The notes: generated by a model not told the origin, from the letters alone. 64,000 nt of DNA from Acidobacteriota bacterium (GCA_021778845.1 JAJYBU010000014.1:1-64000), one strand, 5' to 3'. Shown: positions 1-8,440, numbered from the stretch's first letter. Numbers and translations are program-made.

Positions 1-128
1 CTGGCAAGCGCCTGCCGCACCATCCGCCGGTGCACACCGTGCTTCGTCGATAGTCCCTGAATCGTCTCTCCGGCCGCGTACTCCCGCCGCATCACTTCCA
101 ATAGTTCCACTTTTTGCCTCCTGTCCAT
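1..128 (-). CDS. IS21-family transposase IstA, N-terminal fragment cut by window edge
   Basis: Reading leftwards from the ATG at 126-128, the frame stays open to the window edge (about 42 codons). It encodes a helix-turn-helix segment ending in [10 protein letters not shown], typical of the N-terminus of IS21-family IstA, where the HTH binds repeats at the element ends. The repeats just upstream (167-184 and 275-292) fit this. IstA would cut and join the element with its partner IstB, which is not in view. Whether the gene is intact cannot be told. Family assignment is from motif recognition only. Confidence 0.7.
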   Translation of the reverse strand, partial: MDRRQKVELLEVMRREYAAGETIQGLSTKHGVHRRMVRQALA

Positions 129-166
129 CCCGAATCCTTACATCCGGGCTTGTACAGGTGGGCCAG

Positions 167-292
167 TTTAGACGAGCGAACTCAGATGTGGACCCGGCTC
201 AAGACAGATGGCTCCCGCCTGAGCAGCTACAGGGAGTAGCGGCCGGCGGACTCGCGGGGCTGGCCAAGGGCCGTTTTAGACGAGCGAACTCA
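167..292. repeat. Paired 18-bp direct repeats at an IS21-type end
   Basis: The 18-mer TTTAGACGAGCGAACTCA occurs at 167-184 and again, identical, at 275-292, 108 bp apart, directly upstream of the istA-like start. IS21 elements carry several direct repeats at their ends that IstA binds, so these are probably the terminal binding sites. The outer end of the element should lie near the second copy. No target duplication could be assigned because the other end is outside the window. Confidence 0.6.
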
Positions 293-698
293 AGGGGAGA
301 TCGCGTGGCCCCTCAACTGACGAGAGGAAGCTCCTGATGGAGCGGAGTCTGCTCGGATGGATATCATTTGAATTCAAGGATCTATTCGGATCCGAACGTC
401 GCTTTCTTCGTAGCTAAGCTGGAATTCCGAGGCTTCGGCTCGACTCATAATCGAATGATGCACCTACACGAACGTCATTGACGAGTCGATCGTATAGCAG
501 TGGAATTTCGTCGTCGATGGTCTTGGCTTTCTATTAGGTCCTTGGCTATGCCGGCACTCATGTTGCCGATACCCAGGACGGCAATGTGTAGGCTCGCTCA
601 CTGCTGTCCAAATTAGCCGGAACGGGGCTCGCGGGATAGCGGAATCTGGGGTGTTTTCATGTCGTGGTCATCGTTTGGGAGTTGAGGTTGGCATTCGT
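293..698. other. Gene-free stretch, probably decayed DNA
   Basis: No convincing gene is seen. On the - strand about 525-586 a short run reads like a Rossmann-fold start (IAVLGIGNMSAGIAKDL) and is soon lost to a stop, so it may be a relic of an oxidoreductase. Base composition is lower in GC than the host genes further right, as in other mobile-element debris in this window. Confidence 0.4.
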
Positions 699-893
699 GC
701 TGTCCAAGTGGATTGACGCAAAGAGCAGGATCTGCTGTGCGGCGCCGGAGAGCCTGGGCGATGGCTGGAAGGGTTCATCGATTCAGAGCCAGAGGTCGCG
801 ATAGACGAATAACTGCTGGCGCAACAGAGCAGCCAGATTGGACAGGCTCCACCCGAAGCGGGAGCGCAGTTGCAGATACTTGAGCAGGATGCG
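699..893 (-). pseudogene. Transposase C-terminal remnant (same family as 8029-8260)
   Basis: The - strand translation reads ...LLKYLQLRSRFGWSLSNL... then LFVYRDLWL, stop (TGA where Trp is expected), IDEPFQ. The same protein segment appears in a second decayed copy at 8029-8260 (LVLKFLQLRSRF...LFVYRNLWLWIDQPFQ), so both derive from one transposase family common in Acidobacteriota. I cannot name the IS family with certainty. The in-frame stop and the missing upstream part make it non-functional. It ends exactly where the group II intron fragment begins, suggesting one element inserted next to or into the other. Confidence 0.55.
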
Positions 894-894
894 C

Positions 895-1159
895 ATGCAT
901 GATCCCGTGCCTCTGACCGGCGCGTGGCTCAGAGCAGTTGTACAGGGGTATTTCAACTACTACGCTGTGCCCAGAAACCTTGATAGCCTCGGGCTGTTCC
1001 GGGAACGCGTGCTCCGCTACTGGGGGCAAGCGCTTAAGCGCCGTAGTCAAAGACACCGGTACGCCTGGGTCGTCTCAAGCTGGTCGCACAATGGCTTCCT
1101 ATACCTGGCGTGATGCATCCTTGGCCCTGGACCGCTTCGCCGCCACTCATCCAAGATAG
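895..1159 (+). pseudogene. Group II intron reverse transcriptase/maturase, C-terminal remnant
   Basis: The segment beginning MHDPVPLTGAWL and continuing through GYFNYYAVP, NLDSLGLFRERVLRYW and RRSQRHR is the typical C-terminal thumb/maturase region of bacterial group II intron proteins (LtrA-like). Two frameshifts follow. The WLPIPGVMHPWP part is in another frame (from about 1089) and the terminal LDRFAATHPR in a third frame, ending at the TAG at 1157-1159. The reverse transcriptase core is absent. It is a 5'-truncated, frameshifted relic, followed immediately by a recognisable intron domain V. Confidence 0.75.
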
Positions 1160-1193
1160 GAGCCGCATGGGCTAATGAGCGCTCGTGCGGATC
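1160..1193 (+). ncRNA. Group II intron domain V remnant
   Basis: Right after the maturase stop, a 34-nt segment begins GAGCCG, carrying the AGC catalytic triad. It folds as a hairpin with 5' arm GAGCCGCATGGG and 3' arm CTCGTGCGGATC, with wobble pairs and a mismatch. Size and position match domain V, the catalytic core of group II introns. The following bases to about 1240 could be domain VI and the 3' splice site. With the maturase broken and the 5' half missing, the ribozyme cannot splice by itself. Confidence 0.6.
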
Positions 1194-1248
1194 TGTGCGG
1201 GGGGCGATCAGCAATGATCGTCGCTACCGCGACCCTTCATGACAGCCT

Positions 1249-3069
1249 CTAGCGCGCGCTTACGCCCGCTCCTTCCCTCCAAAACCCTCCGTCTGCTGTA
1301 TCAGGCCCTAATTCAAGGGGCTGTAGTGGCCTATCTACTGGTAGAAAAATATTAAAGACGGTAAGCGGGGAGGACGATCCATTTTCAAAATGCACCTCGA
1401 TACTGCCGCCGTGTCTCTCCACAATTCCTTTGGTGCTCCACAAGCCGAGCCCATAGCCGACGTGCTCCTTGGTTGTGAAGAATGGCTCGAAGATGCGATC
1501 TCTGTCTTGCGGAGGAATCCCTGGGCCGCTATTTTGGATGCTTATCCCGACGGCTCTGCCGTCTGCACGATCAAAACACGACACCTCTGCTCGGATCGTC
1601 CCGCCGAGTGGAACCGCGTCGACCGCATTCGACATGACGTTGAAGATGGCTTGTTTGAGCTCCTCTGAGAGGCCGTTGACTGACGGGCAGGCTTGGAGGT
1701 CGCGCTCGATTGTGATGTTCTTTTCATGGAATTTGCCGGAATAAATCTTGATCGCTGAACCAACGAGGGCGGAAAGGTCAACCTGTTCGGTCGTACTAGA
1801 TTCTCGATAGAAACCGAGCACTTCTCGCGTGATATGCACAACCCGCCCCAAAGCATTCTCGGCGCGGGTTAGCAGATCGAATGCCCCAGGGGGGACGCCT
1901 GCGTCCAGTTTCACGATATAAATCAAGTCGGTAACCATACCGAGCGGTACATCGATCTCACGGGAGAAGGCAGATGTAAACTTGTTTGAGGCAGCAATCC
2001 TCTCGTTGTTGCGAAAGTGCCCCTGTGACTGGCGCTGGTAGGTTGCATCCTGGAAGACGTGGACTGTCCCCACTAGTGCGTTGCGACTATCGAGGATCGG
2101 AGCAGCGTTATTCTTTATGGGAATTACATGACCGTCGCGCCGTTGAAGGACCATATCGTTGGTGAGTTGTCCAACATGGCTCGCTCCTTTTACCTTCTTC
2201 ACGTGGCTCTCGATGGGCAGATGTGTGGACTCGCAAAAGATGGGGAAGACCGCCTCAATTGGTTGGCCCTGCGCTTGTGAAAGCTTGATCTCTAAGAGTT
2301 GTTCTGCCACTGAATTGAGAAAGGTGACTTGTCCTCGCTTATCGGTCGCAATGACCGCTTCTCCGAGACTGGCTAGAGTCGAACGAAACCACTCCTCGCG
2401 CTCAAGTGTCTGCTGGGAGTACTGTTCCCGGAGATTGTTCTGCTGGATTATGTAATAGGCGAGGAGGAGCAGGCCTAACACGGCGACCCCGGTGGCGAGA
2501 TAAATCGACGCGATCGTTCGCCGAATGCTCAATTGGTATCTAGCTGACCGGTCGGCTTGCAAGATTGTCTCCTGCCGCGCAATATCGTCCATGTCTTTAT
2601 GGATGTTCTCCATAAGAAGTCGACCGCGCTCCGACACGACCTGTTCCTTGGCGATGTTCGGATAGCCCGACTGGTACAACAATATGGCTTTGGAGAGCAC
2701 AGCCATTTTCTTTTGTGCAAGAGTCCGCAGCGAATCAATGCGCGCTTGTTCTTGGGGGCTGTCGGCGGCCAATTCAGCTAACCGCACGATGTGTGGCTCA
2801 ATTTGCGCTACCGCAATATCATAAGACAGAAGATAGTTTGGCTCACCGGTGTAGATATAGCCACGCTGGCTCATCTCGGCATCCCCCAAAAGGGACTGCA
2901 CTTGACTCACTTCGAGTAGCACTTCCTCAGAGTGAGCGGCCCACGATTGCTCGTCCGTCTGCACGCCAAGTTTGTGCCTTGTGACGATCGCGTTGGCAAT
3001 CAATAGGATCAGCAGCAGCGAAAACCCGATTGATATACCATAGCGTCCGTAAATGTATCGCATAATCAC
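1249..3069 (-). CDS. CHASE3-PAS sensor histidine kinase with atypical H-box
   Basis: A 606-aa membrane sensor kinase. Transmembrane segment 1 lies at about 13-30, a CHASE3-type extracytoplasmic helical domain at 35-180, segment 2 at about 185-208, a PAS domain at 224-345, a dimerisation region at about 355-425 and a HATPase domain at 430-575. The ATPase shows an N-box Asn481, FEPFFTTK (527-534) and GYGLGLW (538-544). Two key positions look changed. The H-box, usually AHEINNP, reads SREIDVP, with Arg370 in place of the phospho-accepting His. The G1 box has Asn513 where Asp is usual. It may therefore be a degenerate kinase or act only as an allosteric partner. No response regulator is adjacent. 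The start is ATG at 3069 or at 3063. Confidence 0.8.
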   Translation of the reverse strand: MIMRYIYGRYGISIGFSLLLILLIANAIVTRHKLGVQTDEQSWAAHSEEVLLEVSQVQSLLGDAEMSQRGYIYTGEPNYLLSYDIAVAQIEPHIVRLAELAADSPQEQARIDSLRTLAQKKMAVLSKAILLYQSGYPNIAKEQVVSERGRLLMENIHKDMDDIARQETILQADRSARYQLSIRRTIASIYLATGVAVLGLLLLAYYIIQQNNLREQYSQQTLEREEWFRSTLASLGEAVIATDKRGQVTFLNSVAEQLLEIKLSQAQGQPIEAVFPIFCESTHLPIESHVKKVKGASHVGQLTNDMVLQRRDGHVIPIKNNAAPILDSRNALVGTVHVFQDATYQRQSQGHFRNNERIAASNKFTSAFSREIDVPLGMVTDLIYIVKLDAGVPPGAFDLLTRAENALGRVVHITREVLGFYRESSTTEQVDLSALVGSAIKIYSGKFHEKNITIERDLQACPSVNGLSEELKQAIFNVMSNAVDAVPLGGTIRAEVSCFDRADGRAVGISIQNSGPGIPPQDRDRIFEPFFTTKEHVGYGLGLWSTKGIVERHGGSIEVHFENGSSSPLTVFNIFLPVDRPLQPLELGPDTADGGFWREGAGVSAR

Positions 3070-3114
3070 TAATATACATATGGATAATATGTAAGTGCGA
3101 CGGCCATCCGTTAG

Positions 3115-4315
3115 GGACTCTGCACAAGTTCTGCATCTGCGTCGTGATTGATTAATCAGATAGGAGTGAGGTGGGAGCGATGAAGCAGCAGAGTCTGGCG
3201 AGTCAGGGTGTGTTTGAGAAGTACGGGCGGAAGAGTCGCCGCGAGGTATTTCTGGAGGAGATGGAGCAGATCGTTCCGTGGTCAGCGCTGGAGGCGCTGG
3301 TGAGCCCGCACTATGCCAAGGCGGGCAAGGGGCGTCAGCCGGTGGGGCTGTCTATCATGCTGCGGACGTACTTCGTGCAGCAGTGGTTCAACCTGTCGGA
3401 CCCGGGTGTGGAAGAGGCGATGTATGAGTCGGCGGCGCTGCGGCGGTTCGTGGGCGTCGATCTTGGCATGGCGCCTGCGCCGGATGAGACAACGGTGTTG
3501 GGCTTCAGTCATCTGCTGGAGAAGCACGATCTGGGTGGGTTGATGCTGGAGGCGGTGAACGTGCATCTGGAGGCCAGGGGCATCAAGATCGCGACCGGCA
3601 CGATCGTGGACGCGACCATTCTCCATGCGCCATCGTCGACCAGGAACGCGAGCGGCGAGCGCGACCCGGAGATGCACCAGACCCGGAAAGGAAACCAGTG
3701 GTACTTCGGGCTGAAGGCGCATATCGGCGTGGACAGCAAGGAGGGCCATGTTCACTCGGTGGCGACCAGCGCGGCCAGCGTGGCCGACTGCCACATGCTG
3801 CCGGAGTTGTTGCACGGCGAGGAGCGCAAGGTGTGCCACCCCACGGACGAAGACCTGTCCGTGGGGACCCCGGTGTGGGGCGACGGAGGCTATCAGGGGC
3901 AGACCGAGGTGATCCAGGAAGCTGCACCGAAGGCCCAGGACATAACCTGCAAGCGGACTCGGTTCAAGAACTATGTCGATGAGTTACAGCGCAAGAACAA
4001 CCGGAGCAAGTCCAGCGTGCGGGCCAAGGTGGAACATGTCTTCCGCATCCTGAAGCGCGTCTTCGGCTTCGACAAGGTGAGATACCGCGGCATCGCCAAG
4101 AACCACAACCGGCTGTGCGCCAACTTCGCCCTGGTGAACCTGTACCTCCACCGCAAACGCCTAGCGGTGCTCGGGCAGTAGTGTGTCTGGAGGCCGACAC
4201 ATCGGCCTCCAAACACACAAAAACGCAACCGCAAACGACCTCCGTAGCCTCAATCACCCCCGCCACGAGGAAAAATCATCGCCGTCAAGAAATCAGCACC
4301 CTGCGCAGAGCTTCC
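3115..4315 (+). mobile_element. IS5-family insertion sequence with TTAG target duplication
   Basis: A complete-looking element of about 1.2 kb. The left end GGACTCTGCACAAG and the right end (read in reverse, GGAAGCTCTGCGCAGG) form an imperfect terminal inverted repeat. TTAG is present on both outer sides (3111-3114 and 4316-4319), the 4-bp duplication expected for IS5. One transposase gene fills it. The element landed upstream of the histidine kinase gene, about 45 bp from its start, and could alter that gene's expression. Confidence 0.75.
3180..4181 (+). CDS. IS5-family DDE transposase
   Basis: A 333-aa transposase (from ATG 3180, preceded by TAGGAGTGAGG; a GTG at 3171 is in frame). The N-terminal DUF772-type domain (SLASQGVFEKYG onward) is followed by a DDE core with DATILHAPSS, GLKAHIGVDSKEG, GDGGYQG and the C-terminal KVEHVFRILKRVFG motif of the IS5/IS1182 group. 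Length is normal and no stop or frameshift is present, so it should be active. It catalyses cut-and-paste movement of the element at 3115-4315. Confidence 0.9.
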   Translation: MKQQSLASQGVFEKYGRKSRREVFLEEMEQIVPWSALEALVSPHYAKAGKGRQPVGLSIMLRTYFVQQWFNLSDPGVEEAMYESAALRRFVGVDLGMAPAPDETTVLGFSHLLEKHDLGGLMLEAVNVHLEARGIKIATGTIVDATILHAPSSTRNASGERDPEMHQTRKGNQWYFGLKAHIGVDSKEGHVHSVATSAASVADCHMLPELLHGEERKVCHPTDEDLSVGTPVWGDGGYQGQTEVIQEAAPKAQDITCKRTRFKNYVDELQRKNNRSKSSVRAKVEHVFRILKRVFGFDKVRYRGIAKNHNRLCANFALVNLYLHRKRLAVLGQ

Positions 4316-4319
4316 TTAG

Positions 4320-4576
4320 AACTGCTGCACTGTTGGGAGCAGAGTTCCGTCGGGATAAAGAGTCCTGGAGCGCAGCGCCGGAAGCAGTCGGAGGGGAGAA
4401 CCACACTCTGAAACTCCTGGTGGCAGAGCTGAGTCTGTATGGCGAAGCGCTGAAGGGACATGTTCGGCCAGATGCAGTCACATGCCAGCGAAGAACTGGC
4501 CAGTTGGGCATCGGCGTCCATGCCCAATCTTATTTCATAGCAGCTTAGTAGCTGTACATGCTTTCTATTCCAAACG
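4320..4576. other. Spacer between IS5 and IS200, possible IS3 orfA scrap
   Basis: No intact gene. On the + strand around 4395-4470 the translation LKLLVAELSLYGEALKG resembles the C-terminal coiled coil of IS3 OrfA proteins, so this may be a relic. Nothing else is recognisable. Confidence 0.3.
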
Positions 4577-5221
4577 GGAGAACCCCCGGCTCTGCCGGGG
4601 AGGCAGTAAAAGTTTGAAATATACGGGAGTCCACCCAGAGACTCCGTGTCGTGAGCCGCCAAGCACACTACAAGGAGAAACTGGATGGACGAGTACGAGA
4701 GCTTAAGCCACTCGAAGTGGGAGTGCAAGTACCACGTAGTATTTATACTGAAGTGCCCAAGGAAGGTTCTTTACGGCAACCTCAGGAAGCATCTTGGAGC
4801 GGTATTCCGGAAGTTGGCAGAGCAGAAGGAGTGTCGGATCGAAGAAGGGCATCTGCTGGCCGACCACGTACACATGATGATCTCGATCCCTCCGAAGTAT
4901 GCAGTGTCTCAGGTGGTTGGGTTCATCAAAGGTAAGAGTGCGATCCACCTCGCACGAGTGTATGGAGAGCGAAAACAGAACTACGCAGGTCAGAGCTTCT
5001 GGGCGCGGGGTTACTTCGTCTCAACCGTAGGCCGGGATGAAGCGACGATCCGGGAATATATCCGCAACCAGGAGAAGGAAGATCAGCGGATAGACCAGAT
5101 GAACCTCTGGAAAAGACCTTGCCACCTTCAGGTGGCGCAACTCAATTGGGGCCGCGTTAGCTACCCTTCAAGCCGCTTCGAGCGGCTCACAAAAGAAAGC
5201 CCCGGCTCTGCCGGGGGTACC
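4577..5221 (+). mobile_element. IS200/IS605-family element with hairpin ends
   Basis: The element is bounded by subterminal hairpins of identical sequence. CCCCGGC-TCT-GCCGGGG lies at 4584-4600 on the left and again at 5200-5216 on the right. A further perfect hairpin AGCCGCT-TCG-AGCGGCT is at 5171-5187. Palindromic ends without inverted repeats are the hallmark of Y1-transposase elements. One tnpA gene is inside and no tnpB is seen. The element has landed inside or next to the ISL3-type transposase fragment at 5222-5487. Confidence 0.75.
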
Positions 5222-5410
5222 TTCGTAGCTCGACCACCACGGTGGTCAGGTGCTCGAAGCACGGCAGGTCGCGCACTTCCCTCTCATAGCTGGCTGTCAT
5301 TTTGCCCGCTGGCCTGCCGCAACCAGAACAAACCAGCAACTTTATTGCCAAGCATGCTCCGAATCCAAAGCTTCAGCCTTTTGCGTGGCTCATTGAGCTC
5401 ATTACGGTAG
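4685..5410 (+). CDS. tnpA: IS200-type Y1 transposase TnpA, with readthrough tail
   Basis: The first ~145 residues are a full IS200-family TnpA. The HUH pair is in DHVHMMI, and the catalytic Tyr lies in the C-terminal helix region ending REYIRNQEKED. The family normally ends near here (about 5115), but no stop is present. The frame continues for ~95 more residues through the right-end hairpins and into flanking sequence, to 5410. The stop was probably lost by mutation, so the tail is not expected to be functional. TnpA mobilises single-stranded DNA using the hairpins at 4584 and 5200. Confidence 0.8.
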   Translation: MDEYESLSHSKWECKYHVVFILKCPRKVLYGNLRKHLGAVFRKLAEQKECRIEEGHLLADHVHMMISIPPKYAVSQVVGFIKGKSAIHLARVYGERKQNYAGQSFWARGYFVSTVGRDEATIREYIRNQEKEDQRIDQMNLWKRPCHLQVAQLNWGRVSYPSSRFERLTKESPGSAGGTFVARPPRWSGARSTAGRALPSHSWLSFCPLACRNQNKPATLLPSMLRIQSFSLLRGSLSSLR

Positions 5411-5487
5411 AGCTTATAGCCCGGCCACCCCGACATCCGCGTCCAATCGTTGTTGCACATCGTGAGGAGAATAGCCCATTCCGGCAC
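5222..5487 (-). pseudogene. ISL3-type transposase N-terminal remnant
   Basis: Reading leftwards, MSGWPGYKLYRNELNEPRKR, then a degenerate cysteine region, then (after a frameshift) VRDLPCFEHLTTVVVELR matches the N-terminal zinc-binding part of ISL3-family transposases. The expected CSGCG pair reads LFWLRQ here. The IS200 element begins exactly where this gene should continue, so it was split or truncated. It is not functional. Confidence 0.55.
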
Positions 5488-5643
5488 TCAAGCAAAACCT
5501 GCCAAAATCACGATGCCTTACAGATTTCTGCGCAGAGCCGTAATTTCATATCTAATCTTTCCGAAACGAATGCCGATATAAATGCTAGCCCAGATTCGAG
5601 TACATATGTTGGTCGATCTGGATCTATATACATCGGAGAGATC

Positions 5644-6195
5644 ATGAAGATCAAACGTAAAGCAATTATGGCTTTCGCATATTTTATTTTGATGGCTGCT
5701 AGCTATGTAGTTACGGCGCAAGCTAAGGCTCAAACTGCCGTATATAGCACCCTTGTTTTTACTAATAGGGAAACATCCATCGCCACTCAGAATGGGTATT
5801 TCACATCTGCTGGCATTGGGGTTGGCGTATACCGTGAGGGCTACGAGATAGGTCGCGTGTCCACTGGATTGGACTTTAGGGTATCCTACTCTGCGCATGA
5901 CAGATTCGGCCTAGGGGGAGTGCGTGCCGAACTTCTAAGTGATCGTGAACTTGTGAGACCCTATGCCGAGTTTCTCCTTGGTGGTGGAACAACATCAAAC
6001 GTCCAAGGTGCAGCAGTAGGTCACATGTTCTATGAAGCTGTCGGAGGCGTAGATTTCCCTATGGATCGGATAGACTATCGTCTTCTGGAATTTGGAATTG
6101 GAAGAACTCCATTGAACAATGCGACAGGTGCTCTCTATACCGGCGGAAATCTTTGGGAAATCACCGTATCAAGCGGTATTGTCTATCGTTTCTGA
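5644..6195 (+). CDS. Small outer-membrane beta-barrel-like protein
   Basis: A 183-aa protein with an N-terminal signal peptide (hydrophobic run AIMAFAYFILMAASYVV, cleavage probably after AQAKA) and then alternating-polarity strands ending in ...SGIVYRF. A terminal aromatic residue is typical of outer-membrane barrels. The ATG at 5644 is preceded by GGAGAG (5634-5639). The open frame extends upstream to 5302, but that part has no coding character. I do not recognise a specific family; it resembles small OmpW/OprF-like barrels in size. GC content is lower than that of host genes to the right, fitting acquired DNA. Confidence 0.55.
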   Translation: MKIKRKAIMAFAYFILMAASYVVTAQAKAQTAVYSTLVFTNRETSIATQNGYFTSAGIGVGVYREGYEIGRVSTGLDFRVSYSAHDRFGLGGVRAELLSDRELVRPYAEFLLGGGTTSNVQGAAVGHMFYEAVGGVDFPMDRIDYRLLEFGIGRTPLNNATGALYTGGNLWEITVSSGIVYRF

Positions 6196-6474
6196 ATAGA
6201 GCGCATATGGCAGCATATTTAGTTTCTCGGTGGTTAGTCTAAGGACATTCTTGTCCGAATTAGAGTTTGGATGGCGATGGCAGGACTCTGCTAAGGTTTG
6301 TGTTGAGATGCGTAAAATACAGGAAGGGCATCGAGGTCATAAGAGGTGGCTCAGCAAAATCGGACAGGGGCCTAAGTGTAGGTTCTTTACATCGCCAGCC
6401 TAAGATGGCTGGGATGAGGAGAGCAGAAGAGCAGACGTCCGCGTCGGAACCACACAGCGACCTTCAAGGCGAAG

Positions 6475-6738
6475 GTGGCATTGGCCGCGATCAAGGGGGA
6501 GAAGACCCTGGCCGAGCTTGCAGAGCAGTTTGATATTCATCCGAATCAGATCACGCAGTGGAAGAGCCAGTTATTGGAGGGAGCAGTGGGGGTCTTCGGT
6601 GGTGACGCCAAGGCCGATCCGGCAGCAGCGGCGGTAGACCTCAAGACGCTGCACGCCAAGATCGGCGCTCTTGCACTGGAGAACGATTTTTTAGAGGGGG
6701 CGCTCAGCAAGGCAGGGTTGCTGAGCGTAAAGCGATGA
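6475..6738 (+). CDS. IS3-family OrfA (HTH protein)
   Basis: The sequence ...KGEKTLAELAEQFDIHPNQI, QWKSQLLEGA and a C-terminal coiled coil is a typical IS3 OrfA that binds the element ends. The family's usual N-terminus (about RRPRRNHTATFKAKVALAA) is encoded in frame from about 6430, but the frame hits a TGA at 6415 with no ATG between. The listed start is the only GTG, at 6475. The native start codon may have been lost, or expression may rely on a non-standard start. It overlaps orfB by 4 bp (ATGA). Confidence 0.7.
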   Translation: MALAAIKGEKTLAELAEQFDIHPNQITQWKSQLLEGAVGVFGGDAKADPAAAAVDLKTLHAKIGALALENDFLEGALSKAGLLSVKR

Positions 6739-7604
6739 TCGACCCCGCGCACGATCTGCCCATCAAGCAACAGGCCGAGGCCCTGAGCATCAGCCGCAGC
6801 AGCGTCTACTATCGGCTGCGTCCGATCTCTGACGAAGACCTGTGGCTGATGCGGCGCATCGACGAGCTGCATCTGAACGATCCTTTTGCCGGCAGCCGGA
6901 TGCTGCGCGATCTGCTTGGCCAACAAGGCCTGAAGGTAGGCCGGCGGCACATCGCCACGTGGATGAAGAGGATGTGCATCGAGGCCATCTATCGCCGGCT
7001 CAACACCTCCAAACCCGCGCCAGGACACAGGATCTATCCGTACCTGCTGGGCGGCCTGGCCGTCACGCGGCCCAACCAGGCCTGGGCCATGGACATCACG
7101 TACATCCCCATGGCGCGTGGCTTCGTCTATCTGGCCGCGGTGGTGGACTGGTTCAGCCGCCGAGTGCTGGCCTGGAAGCTGTCCATCACGATGGAGACCA
7201 GCTTCTGCATCGAGGCCCTGGAAGAGGCTCTTTCCAGAGATGAAAAACCGGAGATCTTCAACACCGATCAGGGCAGCCAGTTCCGGGGTCCCCGGCGACA
7301 GGTCTTCGTCGCTGGGGTGGAGTTCACCAGCGAGGCCTTCACCGGGAAGCTCAAAGAAGAAGGGATCACGATCAGCATGGATGGCAAGGGCCGCTGGCGC
7401 GACAACGTCTTCGTCGAACGTATCTGGAAGTCCATCAAGTACGAGGATGTCTACCTACACGCCTACGCCTCGGTCCAGGAGGCCAGAACTTCAATCGCCC
7501 GCTACCTGGAGTTCTACAACTCCATCCGGCCTCACTCCAGTCTGAAAGCCCTCACGCCCGATCAGGTATACTTCCACCGCCTGCCAGAACCCATGGCAGC
7601 CTAA
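6735..7604 (+). CDS. IS3-family OrfB integrase-type transposase
   Basis: A 289-aa protein with an HTH_21-like N-terminal part and an rve (DDE) integrase core: AMDITYIPMARGFVYLAAVVDW carries the first Asp, EIFNTDQGSQF the second, and the Glu lies in GRWRDNVFVERIWKSIKYEDV. Length and motifs are normal. It is translationally coupled to orfA by ATGA; in this family an OrfAB fusion by frameshifting is usually the active enzyme. It should be functional if OrfA is made. Confidence 0.88.
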   Translation: MIDPAHDLPIKQQAEALSISRSSVYYRLRPISDEDLWLMRRIDELHLNDPFAGSRMLRDLLGQQGLKVGRRHIATWMKRMCIEAIYRRLNTSKPAPGHRIYPYLLGGLAVTRPNQAWAMDITYIPMARGFVYLAAVVDWFSRRVLAWKLSITMETSFCIEALEEALSRDEKPEIFNTDQGSQFRGPRRQVFVAGVEFTSEAFTGKLKEEGITISMDGKGRWRDNVFVERIWKSIKYEDVYLHAYASVQEARTSIARYLEFYNSIRPHSSLKALTPDQVYFHRLPEPMAA

Positions 7605-7658
7605 AAACAAGAACTTCCACTTAGGAAAAAACAAAAACTGTCCGAACTACCGGGACCA

Positions 7659-8028
7659 CCGCAATACGAGTATCAAGCTTTTCACTTTGATGTTGCGGTT
7701 GTTTACGCTGGCCGAGTTTGGGCGAACGTCCTGCCCAGGAGGGCAGTTTGTAGACGATATTGTGTTGCCATCTCAGGCCAGCGCAGTCGTAGCGGGAGAT
7801 TTGTGGTGGGCTGCCGACCAGCGAAGGGAAGCTGTGTCATCTGCGCTTGGCCGATGCACCGCGGCGTTGCACTCTGACCTGTTCCTACGCCGCATCGAGG
7901 GCTGGGATCACGAGCAGCAGCGCTCTCTGGCCTTGCTCCGCAGCGATCGCGAGTTCGTCGTCTCCGCCATCGCATGCATCTATAAGAGCCGCTGACAGGT
8001 CGGATAATTAGTTAAGGCTCGGAAACAG
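7659..8028. other. Mobile-element debris with an unassigned 102-codon frame
   Basis: A + strand frame at 7687-7995 is open for 102 codons (start MMLRLFTLAEFG) but has no recognisable domain, signal or ribosome site. It may be a scrambled part of the transposase whose C-terminal remnant follows at 8029. I see no promoter or RNA here. Confidence 0.3.
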
Positions 8029-8260
8029 AATCCACGCATCGAGACCTTCATTGTCGCCAGAGAGAATGCTCCGCAGATCCAGATCCGGGCCACACTGATT
8101 GTCTTGCTCGTGCTCAAGTTCCTGCAACTTCGCTCCCGCTTCAGTAGGGGCCCGTCCAATCTCGCGCGCCCTGCTCATCCAACTCTTCGTCTATCGCAAT
8201 CTCTGGCTGTGGATCGATCAGCCCTTCCAGGCCACCTCTCTCCTTTGCCGCCGCCAGGAA
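8029..8260 (+). pseudogene. Transposase C-terminal remnant (second copy of the 699-893 family)
   Basis: The + strand translation NPRIETFIVAREN, then LVLKFLQLRSRF, then after a frameshift near 8170, LFVYRNLWLWIDQPFQ, matches the remnant at 699-893 on the opposite strand. It is frameshifted and lacks the catalytic core. The frame of its last part fuses with the receptor gene downstream, which makes that gene's open frame look ~114 codons too long. Confidence 0.6.
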
Positions 8261-8440
8261 AATTCACTCTTCCTGCTCTCCCATTTGGATAGCCGTAACC
8301 CGTGGTCTAAATCCACAATCCATCGTAAGCCGGACATTGTTCCGTATTCTCGTCATAGGGTTTTACTCTCCAACCCCACAATCTCATGTTATGCCTTGAT
8401 TCCGCCGATAGGAAACACACGGTCGAAGAAAGGTGTCATA

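Larger units (their letters stand above)
6347..7658 (+). mobile_element. IS3-family insertion sequence (two-ORF type)
   Basis: The left end (about 6347) contains TCGGACAG followed by CCTAAGTG. The right end, read in reverse from 7658, contains TGGTCCCGGTAGTTCGGACAG and then CCTAAGTG, so the two ends form imperfect inverted repeats. Inside are overlapping orfA and orfB as in the IS3 family. The exact base of each end and the target duplication were not resolved. Confidence 0.65.

Noticed and set aside
525..586. NAD(P)-binding protein start (IAVLGIGNMSAGIAKDL)
   Set aside because: Only about 20 codons before the similarity is lost, with no start codon context. At best a relic.
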